Shown here one piece after another: positions 22,773-31,362 of a stretch of 64,000 nucleotides of DNA. The position numbers were made by a program, and so were the translations under genes. Source of the DNA: Zygnema cylindricum (lineage: Eukaryota; Streptophyta; Zygnematophyceae; Zygnematales; Zygnemataceae); assembly GCA_037447655.1 (NCBI GenBank), contig JBBHKE010001687.1, positions 71,901 to 135,900 on the forward strand, given 5' to 3'. Position 1 is the first letter of the stretch; each line of letters starts with the position of its first letter. A model generated the notes under the pieces. It was not told where the DNA came from. It did no database searches and saw only the letters and a program-made list of their open reading frames with translations.

Positions 22773-23261
22773 GATCTATCGATCTATCGATCTATCGATC
22801 TATCGATCTATCGATCTATCGATCTATCGATCTATCGATCTATCGATCTATCGATCTATCGATCTATCGATCTATCGATCTATCGATCTATCGATCTATC
22901 GATATATCTAATCTATCTATCTATCTAATCTATCTATCTATTAACAATACTAACCCCATATTTTGTATGATGTTTTTTTACTTCTTCTTCTACTACAGAG
23001 TATCAAAAAGCAAGGAGATGGTGGGTAAAAAGAGTAGCCATAGTAAGAGGCATAAAAGATACGACTAATACTTTGTCTACGTCGGGTTTCGGTAAACGAA
23101 ATGTGGCGGTAATGAAAGCATTACCTGGTAGGGGAAGGAAAGAAACGGCATGGGTGACCCTTCTTCATCATGAATTACTCGAGGAATTTCATCGATTTAA
23201 AAAGGCGGGAATGAAACTTTCTACGACAAATGGAAGGGGACGACTATTAAGCCCATGTTAA
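19932..23261 (+). CDS. Two-exon gene, possible pogo-like transposase N-terminus (truncated)
   Basis: Exon 1 runs in an open frame from 19932 to a perfect donor (TGTA|GTAAGT) at 20532/20533. Exon 2 begins after CTACTACAG at 22999 and stays in frame to TAA at 23259-23261. The join (phase 1 to 1) gives FPEQFSGSNG, then KARRWWVKR, then LPGRGRKETAWV and LLEEFHRFKKAGMKLS. This order resembles, from memory, the helix-turn-helix region before the DDE domain of pogo-like transposases in plants and oomycetes. No DDE domain follows, so the product (about 290 aa, or fewer if the ATG at 20099 is used) would bind DNA but not cut it, or is a remnant. The intron is nearly all TCTATCTAATTA satellite. The first 55 codons look non-coding, so the true start may be downstream. 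Confidence 0.5.
20590..22970 (+). repeat. 2.4-kb TCTATCTAATCTAATTA satellite with a (TCTA)n and (TCGATCTA)n core
   Basis: Variable copies of TCTAATTATC, TATCTAATC and TGTCTAATTATC fill the interval. At 22697-22770 it becomes pure (TCTA)n, and at 22771-22905 a homogeneous run of the 8-bp unit TCGATCTA, which suggests recent expansion. The block lies inside the predicted intron of the transposase-like gene. Confidence 0.95.
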
Positions 23262-24960
23262 TGCCTAAGCATTCCCCATGTATGCCTTTTTGGTGGATCT
23301 TGGAACGTAAGAGTGACATAGTTTTGTAGTTTTTGTTGCTTAAGCTTGTCTTACTTGTTTTTCAAATGTAAGGAGTGTTAGAATTTAGGAGACAGGAGTT
23401 ATCATACAATATCATAGGGGTAATACGTCGCATAGTGTGTCTCTTACTACAATGTAATTGTTTTTGCAATTTTTTAATTTACTTCATTGTGAAGTAAGTA
23501 TGCCAAAACAATGTATAACACAACCATTTTATAAAACACGATTTTTTTTTTGCAATATATGAGTATGTGTAAGAGCGATGGTTTGTCATGCTTAATGTTT
23601 TACCTTGTGTTTGTCATTCACTTATGGGAAACATGATGTTGTAACTGGTGAACAGATTCGTAGTTTTTACCGTTGATACGCAAACATGTTTTTTACGTTA
23701 CTGATATTAGGCGACGAGCCCGCCCCAATCGCAGATCGCTGTCGCACCAGTGACATGGACTATTTCATTGTGATTTGATTAGCGTTGACAGTTTCTTATT
23801 GCCGGTGGGATTTTCAGCGATGACATTGCCTCATAGTGGAAGGATTTTTTAGGAATGATACAATGTCTTTACTGCTTTTTAATTAGATGGCGATATTGTT
23901 TTATTGTTGATTTGCAGCTCAGCGGCGACACACTTACGTCGCCGGTTTGTCGGTTGAGTCAGTTGATTAGTCAGTTGTAACATGAATCATAACTGGTTTA
24001 TAATCCAACGACAAAAATGCCTCGTTGCTGGTCGGTCATCATCTATGACGAAAGAAAAACAAAAAAAACATTTCACTGGTTTATAATCCAGCGACAAAAA
24101 TGCCTCGTTGATGGGTGATCATCATCCATGACAAAAGAAAAAAAAATCAACATTACATAGCAGACGCAAACATGTACAAGACAAAATCATTTGGTAAAAA
24201 ATAAAAGAAAGTCATATTTCAGTGAAATAAAGAGTAATGACATCGACACTAAAAGTATCATTAGCTTAAAAATATTTAGCATTAAAAAAAATTCATTACA
24301 ATCATTTAGTAGTTATGACAAGAAAAACAATTATGCCTCCAAAATTTCACTATTTTAAACACTCCAAAACTGAATATCGGCCCTAAACTTCGGAAAATTT
24401 CTATACCTTTCCACTTTCTCTTGAATCTTCTATCTATTCTCTCCTTTGAGTTCCATTTTTATACAAATCATTTCATTACCCTTTTGTAGGGCAAAAAAAT
24501 TATAAAGTCGAGTGTAATATGCTGTCGGAAATAAATGAAAAACTTTGGCCCCAACCTAAAACAAAAAAAAAGGATTTAGGTTAAATTGTCGATCCGTTAA
24601 AAGGTTTGAGGGTTTTTAATGTTTTTTAGGGTTTTTGTGAACAGCCAACCATTTATTTTTCCTTGACTGTTTAGCTACATTTGTTTAATGCGATTTGAGA
24701 AAACATGGGAGATAGTCTATTAATTCAAGAAAATACAAACCAGCCATTTTTTGATTGTACCACTTGACACGAGGCAGCATAAGCATATCAAGGGAGAATA
24801 ATTCAGAATCCACACTGACAACTCAAAATATTTTTTTTTCACCTTCAAAAACTTCTCATTAGATTGATGAGACAAGTGCCTATCTCAGTCTACTTGTTGA
24901 ATTCCATAGGTGAGGTTAATTTCAGTAACGAACTTATTACTTAAAATGAAAGAGACTTGT
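23262..24960. other. Interior spacer between the two satellite blocks
   Basis: No further exon was recognised on either strand. An 83-bp direct duplication starts at 23993 and 24076 (CTGGTTTATAATCCA, then CGACAAAAATGCCTCGTTG). On the minus strand this interval would have to hold the rest of any gene begun by the exon at 26050-26253, but I could not find one. Confidence 0.4.
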
Positions 24961-24964
24961 TAAT

Positions 24965-26095
24965 GCAACATATGACAGATAATTATATTAATTTGACAGA
25001 TAATTAGACAGATAATAAAACAGATAAATAGACAGATAATTAGATTGGATAGATAATGAGATTAGATAGATAATTAGATCAGATAGATAATTAGACCAGA
25101 TAGATAATTAGATTAGATAAGTAATTTGATAGATAATTAGATTAGATAATTATATTAGATAATTTGACAGATAAATAGACAGATAATTAGACAGATAAGT
25201 TGATAGATAAGTTGATGATAATTTGACAGATAATTTGACAGATGATTAAACTGATAATTAAACAGATAATTATATTTGATAGATAATTAGATTAGATAGA
25301 TGATTAGATTAGATATATAATTATATTAGACACATAATTGGATTAGATAGATTACTAGATTAGATATGGAATTAGATTGGATAGATAATTATATTATATA
25401 GATAATTAGATTAGATAGATAATTAGATTAGATAGGTAATTAGATTGGATAGGTAATTTAGCAGATAATTAGATTAGATAATTAGGTTAGATAATTAGAT
25501 TAGATAATTTGACAGATAGACAAAAAATTTGACAAATAATTAGACAGATAAATTGATAGATAATTAGGTTAGATAAATTGATAGATAATTAGGTTAGATA
25601 ATTTAACAGATAATTTGACAGATAATGTGACAAATAATTATACAGATAATTAGACAGATAAGTAGATTAGATAGATAATTAGATTAGACAAACAATTAGA
25701 CAGATAAATTGATAGATAATTATATTAGATAATTAGACAGATAAGTAGATTAGATAGATAATTAGATTAAATAGATAATTATATTAGATAGTGAATTAGA
25801 TTAGAAAGATAATTAGATTAGATAATTAATTAGATAATTTGACAGATAATTAGACAGATAATTAGACAGATAATTAGACAGATTATTAGACAGACAATTA
25901 GATTAGATAATTTTACACAATTATATTAGATAATTTTACACATAATTGGAGAGATAATTTGACAGATAATTTGACAGATAATTAGATTACATAGATAATT
26001 AGATTAGATAGTGAATTAGATTAAATAGAGAATTAGACAGGCTATATAGACAAAAAATTACCCAGGTAATTAGACAAATAACTCCTCTTTGTCTT
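24965..26095 (-). repeat. 1.1-kb satellite block, reverse complement of the first
   Basis: Units GATAATTAGATTAGATA and GATAATTTGACAGATAATT are the reverse complements of the units at 20590-22970. The two blocks therefore form a long imperfect inverted repeat around a 2-kb centre (22970-24965). It directly abuts a minus-strand exon. Confidence 0.93.
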
Positions 26096-26253
26096 TTAAG
26101 TTTTCTTTTACAATTTTGTGTGTTGATATTTTTCCAGTTTTCCTTCATTGTCTTCCCTTCTGTTTTTGGATCATATTCAAATATTGCAGTAAGAGAGTAG
26201 GATCTTGCCTTGTCATCAATGGTGGAGTTGGCTAGCAGCAAAATTTTCGCCAT
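26050..26253 (-). CDS. Putative first exon of an unidentified minus-strand gene
   Basis: From ATG at 26253 the minus strand encodes MAKILLLANSTIDDKARS, then FEYDPKTEGKTMKENWKNIN and a basic stretch (KRKLKRQRG), staying open until the frame enters the satellite block near 26050, where GGGTAATT could act as a donor. This mirrors the other gene in the element, whose intron is also satellite. I do not recognise the protein and found no second exon. It may be a small accessory protein of the transposon or a chance frame. Confidence 0.3.
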
Positions 26254-26890
26254 TTCGAATAACAAAACCCTAAAAAAGTAAGAACCCTAGGAAAGTAAGC
26301 AGATAGCAGGAAAGAGATGACGTGGGCGACGTGCAATCCATGGTGGTGAAAATGGAAGCGAGACTTTCACAGATCCTTGCTGAAAAATTGGAGAGAATTT
26401 CCAGATGGCGGCGCAGTCAGATTGGAGAGAATTTCCAAATGGAGAATTTCCAAATGGCGGCGCAGTCAGGATGGCGGTGGTTGTCAGATTCCAAAAGGAA
26501 CAAACAAAAAAAAAGATCGGTTGTGATTGGACAAAGAAAAAGTGTCTGTGATTGGTCCAAGAAGATTACATTTTGTGTAATCTCTCCGCATTTGGCGTTA
26601 CCTCACGACATATATCACCCAAGCCAAATGCTATAAATTTACCATATTTTTGTCAATATAGTTACTCTATTTCATGTGCCATCATGGTAAAAAACCCATA
26701 TTATAATTAAAAGTTACTCGTTTCAAGGGTCATTTTGATAAGGGCATAGATGTCCTATGCGCATAAAACGCACGGAGTAAACTAACGAATACTACGTTCC
26801 GTGCGCCTAAAACAATTTAAAACTTTTAAAATTCGTACTTTTTGTACTTTTCAAATTTAAATATTTAAATATTTAAAACCCTAAAAACTG
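26254..26890 (+). other. Unassigned; small duplicated GAGAATTTCCA motif region
   Basis: The frame at 26322-26636 begins MGDVQSMVVKMEARLSQILAEKLER, a plausible amphipathic helix, but its middle is a DNA duplication (TTGGAGAGAATTTCCA and ATGGCGGCGCAGTCAG, each twice). I see no motif and leave it uncalled. 26640-26890 is AT-rich. Confidence 0.3.
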
Positions 26891-26975
26891 AAACGTGCAA
26901 CGAACTAGCGGCGAGTGCCGGAATTTACGGCGACTCCAACGGCGGCGTCCTCCTAAAGATGGTGTGGAGGAGAGT

Positions 26976-27275
26976 TAAAAATACGCATGCGAGACGCCAT
27001 AAATTCCGCTGCTCGTCGCTCATATAGAAATACGTCTGCGAGACGCCATAAATTCCCCGGCTCGCCGCTCAGATAGAAATACGCGTGCGAGACGCCATAA
27101 ATTCCGCGGCTCGTGGCTCATGTAAAATTACGCGTGCGAGACGCCATAAATTCCGCGGCTCGCCGCTCAGATAGAAATACGCGTGCGAGACGCCATAAAT
27201 TCCACAGTTCACCGCTCAGATAGAAATACACCTGCGAGACGCCATAAATTCCACAGCTCGCCGCTCATATAAAAA
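26976..27275 (-). repeat. 49-bp tandem array, six units, flanked by direct repeats
   Basis: The anchor GACGCCATAAATTCC starts at 26993, 27042, 27091, 27140, 27189 and 27238, exactly 49 bp apart. The units differ at a few positions (CGCGGCTCGCCGCTC versus CACAGTTCACCGCTC). On either side (about 26890-26985 and 27277-27372) is a longer direct repeat containing AACGAACTA, GCGGCGAG and TTTACGGCG. That repeat carries one unit in the opposite orientation (AATTTACGGCGTCTC against GAGACGCCATAAATT), so the array is nested in inverted flanks. There are no spacers, so it is not a CRISPR. Confidence 0.9.
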
Positions 27276-27539
27276 TATGCAACGAACTACTGTAGCGGCG
27301 AGCGGCGAAATTTACGGCGTCTCCGACGGCGGCTTCTTTCTGAAGACGGAGTGGAGGATAGGTAAAAAATACGCCCGTGCAAATGAACCACCGTCTCATT
27401 TTTTAAAAATGTTCGTACAATTTTTCGTACATTTGAGACGTACGAAATTTACGAAATCTACGAAACAAACGAATACTATGTAGTTTTCGTAAAAAAATCC
27501 AAATCCATACGAATTGGTCATCTATAGATAAGAGTGAAG

Positions 27540-27770
27540 TTCCATTAAACGAAAAGTGAGGTTGTTTACACAAATTTGGACCTCTCCGTACTACGCCATA
27601 CCTTTTATTTTGTTTTTATTAAGAAAACAACATTACAAAGAATCATGCCAATATTCTCAAAAAGTCTGGGAGTTAAGAATGGCCATTGGATATTTTTTCA
27701 CAAAGCATTCGCTTCAAAAGTTTCTGTAATTGGTGATGTACCTTGCGAGGTACATCACCAATTACAGAAA
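27540..27770 (+). repeat. Hairpin cassette G1 with a perfect 23-bp stem
   Basis: The cassette starts GAAGTTCCATTAAACGAAAAG, runs through TTTTGTTTTTATTAAGAAAA and CATTGGATATTTTTTCAC, and ends in a perfect inverted repeat: arms 27721-27743 and 27748-27770 with a 4-base loop TGCG. Copies with different hairpin cores lie at 28760-29010 (minus) and 29605-29860 (plus). Confidence 0.8.
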
Positions 27771-28759
27771 AAATTGAGCAGCAACATAATGGATAATGAG
27801 CATACGTGTCAAGCGAGCAACCAACAAAAACCAAAAAATTTTGCACACGATATACGCATTCAAAAATCCAACAGAAAATACAAACGAAATGTCGTAACGC
27901 ACTTTCGTCACGCTATTTCTATTAGCGCCCATTGTCACACTATTTCTGGTAACAATCATTCGTCACGAGAAAAAACAGGAACCCTAAATAAATGAGGTGG
28001 TATCTGACAAGGCGTCTGGAAAAAGTACAAAAGTTATGTTTCACAATAACCTGGTATGCACATACATGGCACGCAAAAGGAGATTTTTGGTTGGTGCTAA
28101 AATCATTGACGATTTTCAATATCAAATCTATAGCTACGTGGCGCCACTCTTTTGCTAACACGTAGATTACAAATTGCGCAATGGAACTTCGTTCAAAGTG
28201 AAGCATCCTTTAATGTTTGCCGTACGATTACAGAATGTCGTAATCGAACTTCACCCTAAGGGTGAAGTTCCATCATACGTTTTTGTAATTGTACGGCAAA
28301 CTCTACAGACCGGGTCGATGGAGTCGAAGTTCCATCACGTAGAGTCTGTAACCCACGTGTTCTAAATTGACCGGCGCCACGCAAGTTACGATCCGATATT
28401 GAATATCTTTCAGATTTTTACACCGACAAACTTAACTTCAAATCTTGACTTGCGTACCATGTACCTGCGTACGAAGTAATCATACGACAAAACTTTCTGA
28501 CTTTTTGCAGACGCCAGTCTGTACTCCAGCTCATTATTTAGAGTTTCATTTTTCGAACATAACAAAAGTTCTTTGAGAGAAATAGTGTGACGAACATAAG
28601 TTACTGATAATAGCGTGACGAGGGAATGTTTCAAAATTTCGTTTTTAATTTCGGTTGTATTTTGGAAAGCGCGTGTCATGTGCAAATCTTAAGATTTTTC
28701 GTTGGTTTTCCATCATGACACGTAGCTTAATTGTCCAGCGTGTCACGATTTTTTTTTTC
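27771..28759. other. Interior repeat DNA with further palindromes
   Basis: Contains the palindrome GAACTTCACCCTAAGGGTGA (28247-28272), whose centre ACCCTAAGGGT equals the head-to-head junction of family E, and a copy of the end motif GAAGTTCCATCA near 28326. Frames of about 90-140 codons overlap these palindromes and are not credible genes. Confidence 0.45.
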
Positions 28760-29010
28760 TGTATCTGCCAACCCACCTCCTCGAGGTGGGTTGAGAGTTA
28801 CAGAAAAAAATGAAGCGAACTCCTCGCAGATGAACATCCGATGGCCAGTATTACTTCCAAAACCTTCCGAGAGTATCGGCAAGATTCTTTGCAATGTTGT
28901 TTTTCGTATAAAAACAAAATAGACGGTACGATTTGGTACCGAGGGTCGCGGATTTCTGTAAACTACGCCACTTTTCGCCTGATGGAACGTCACCCTAAGT
29001 CAGATTTTTT
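28760..29010 (-). repeat. Hairpin cassette G2
   Basis: On the minus strand it begins TTAGGGTGACGTTCCATCAG, passes the shared middle (TTTTGTTTTTATACGAAAA, GATACTCTCGG, ATGGCCATCG on matching strands) and ends in the stem CAACCCACCTC / GAGGTGGGTTG (28768-28792) inside outer arms TTTCTGTA / TACAGAAA. Confidence 0.75.
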
Positions 29011-29604
29011 TAGAATTGATATTTACGCTAAAACAGGCGAGATCCTATATTAGAATACATTTTTCATTAAATTGGTGCGAAGTTCCCTATTTTACTGAAT
29101 ACGCGTAACGTCGAACAACAGTTACAAAGCTGTTTCGGAAATAGAGGCAAACATGTATTTTCGCCGTTGTACTATAAAATTTTAGCATGGATATTAAGGT
29201 AAATGTTCACACTGACGACAATGTTGTCGACGGACGAGAGTTATGCGAACGGCTTTTTTTTTGATGTGATATAGTCTTTTTGATTATTGCGATTTCATGT
29301 GCGAGCGTGACTCTTTTGAGTTTTAAATCATCAAAATGTACCTTTTCACTTAAAATGTACAATTTTGCACGGTCGGACGTCGTCCGTACTCAACACTATT
29401 TTAAACTAACCTATATTAGAATTTTGTTACGCTAATTAAACTTTACCTTAAATAGAATAATGAAAAAAATAGAATCGTTTACTCTATTTCATGTGATAGA
29501 GACGAAATTTCGAGCGACCGAATTAGAGTAATTTACTCTAATTACGATTCGCGGTGTACCTACGCGCAGCAAAAATCGTCTCTGCGATTAGCAATTCCCT
29601 ATTA

Positions 29605-29860
29605 TTAGGGTATGGTTACATCAGACGAAAAGTGAGGTTTAATACAGAATTTTGTACTTGCCCGTACTATGCCGTACTATATTTTCGTGAGTTTCTTGAA
29701 AACAACATTACAGAAAATAAGATTACGATTCTCCAAGTATCCGGGAGAAGACGTCGACCATCCGATTTCATTTTGGTCTTCATCTGCGAAGCAATCGCTC
29801 CATACGCCTCTGTATTGGTGAACCCACCTCGCCGAGGTGGGTTCAGCAATACAGAACCAG
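29605..29860 (+). repeat. Hairpin cassette G3
   Basis: Starts TTAGGGTATGGTTACATCAG, shares ACGAAAAGTGAGGTTTAATAC and the AAAACAACATTACAGAA block with G1 and G2, and ends in the stem GAACCCACCTCG / CGAGGTGGGTTC (29820-29844) with outer arms TCTGTATTG / CAATACAGA. The cassette lies just outside the right end of the 10.5-kb element. Confidence 0.75.
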
Positions 29861-31277
29861 TCAAATCGATACACCTGGACGTCAGACACGTGCGTCGATG
29901 AAAAATGAAAATTTTCACACGCCCCCAAAGTTACGTGCCTTCGGACAAGGTGACCGTAAATTTTTTGCCGAAAAGAAATACGGTTTTTTCCTGAAAGTCA
30001 GCGGCGTGAGGGAGATCTCTGAGGTACATTGACGCGGTACACTTGTGAAGTACACGTCCGTAATACGCAAGTACGGATTTCTATACGAAAATGGTCGGTT
30101 TCCAAATCTTTGACGATTTTATAGATTTGATCGTCGACCTACGTGGAATCACTCAAATTAGAACACGTATGTAAAAACTTGTTTACAGATGATACGCGAT
30201 GTAACCGAGGCCTCTGTAATACAGAAATTTTGCTGTCCGTACTATTACAGAGACCTCCTGATGTAACCATACCCTTACTTGTTATCATATTGGATGCATG
30301 TGACATACGGTGTCCATCCAGTTTAAGATGTCCCACAGTCTCATAAATTACGCACTCGTCCATGTATCTTTATTGTTTTTAGCGTTATACATTTGTCGTA
30401 TTGAGAGCAAGAAATGTTCGGCGTTCAGATCAGGTTATGTAGTGCTTTATGGACAAATTAAATAGTGCCACGTGTTAAGTGACGTTACATGGTTCGGTGG
30501 ACGAAATTTATTACGTTCGGGATTAACGCAGGATGAACCATGTTTCGGGTCTTCGGGCAGATAAAAATCTTTAAATTGGCCAAGAAACGCCAAAAAATAC
30601 GTTTTACCACCGGATCCTTTTATGAATTGTGTCCACGTGTCAGATTGTGATACAAATTTCTACGCTGACGCAGCGGGGAGGACCATGGGAAGGCTACAGT
30701 ACCCAGCTACAAAACAAAAATAAAAAGTCTATAACGTGACCTAAAAACGCCAAAAAGTAACTTTGACCACCGACTCCGTTTGTGGAATCTGTCCACGTGT
30801 CAGGTTTCGATACAATCTACTATGCTGACGAAGCACTAGGAGGACCATGGGAGCTACAAAACAAAGATGGTCCGAAAACTTTGTAAGCTACAGTAAAGTA
30901 CTCTAACGTACTCACGGGACCTTTTTGTACTTTACTTTACACAGCGTTACAAAATGCTTTTTGGTACGATGTAACTTCGCACTTTATCCACTCATGAACG
31001 AAAACTGCCGACGATGGTCCTCAGCCGCACGATAAAGCCGTTATGGATTTAGGACCGTCGATTTTCTCACGATTTCATGGGAAGTACGGTAATAAAGATT
31101 CGGTATTTCTATAAAGAGGAAAAACGTGCACTTAGAAACCAGGCCTCCTCCCCTCCCTCTTTATCAAAAATCTCTCCCGTAACTTCCACCTTCTTATTTG
31201 CGAAAACTGTACGGCTCCCAGAAAATCGTACGCCTCCCGGCGAAATTGTAAGGCTCTGCTGAAATTGTACGGCAGCC
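29861..31277. other. Intergenic; old repeats upstream of the LRR gene
   Basis: 30180-30610 is the inverted partner of the window start. A 160-bp tandem duplication starts at 30586 and 30746 (ACGCCAAAAA, then CCACGTGTCAG and AGGACCATGGGA in both copies). No gene recognised. 31090-31277 is the presumed promoter and leader of the LRR gene; I see no clear TATA box. Confidence 0.5.
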
Positions 31278-31362
31278 ATGGCGGCAGCAGCCAGTGTGAC
31301 GATTCTTCTCATCATCGCGTGCCACGTGGCGCTCGGATTTCCGACCATTGATCAGGGCGACG
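31278..31362 (+). CDS. LRR gene exon 1: signal peptide
   Basis: 28 codons plus one base. A hydrophobic core VTILLIIACHVALG follows a short Ala-rich start. The donor GGTCAGT directly follows GATCAGGGCGAC. This ATG is the only one with a signal sequence in frame. Confidence 0.7.

Larger units (their letters stand above)
19003..29556. mobile_element. Candidate 10.5-kb TA-flanked DNA transposon (parent of MITE family B)
   Basis: The left end starts CACTACGAATCGTAATTAG and the right end finishes CTAATTACGATTCGCGGTG, inverted repeats of about 25 bp between TA dinucleotides. The first 200 bp and last 240 bp match, in order and orientation, the two halves of the 502-bp element at 53247-53748 (read on its minus strand). 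So the short copy looks like an internal-deletion derivative. The interior has a two-exon plus-strand gene, a minus-strand exon, opposed satellite blocks, a 49-bp tandem array and hairpin cassettes. TA flanks plus the gene's resemblance to pogo-type transposase N-termini suggest Tc1/mariner-pogo. Two independent truncated copies facing each other cannot be excluded. Confidence 0.55.

Noticed and set aside
26976-27275. Possible CRISPR array
   Set aside because: Units are contiguous 49-bp tandem repeats without unique spacers, in a eukaryotic genome.
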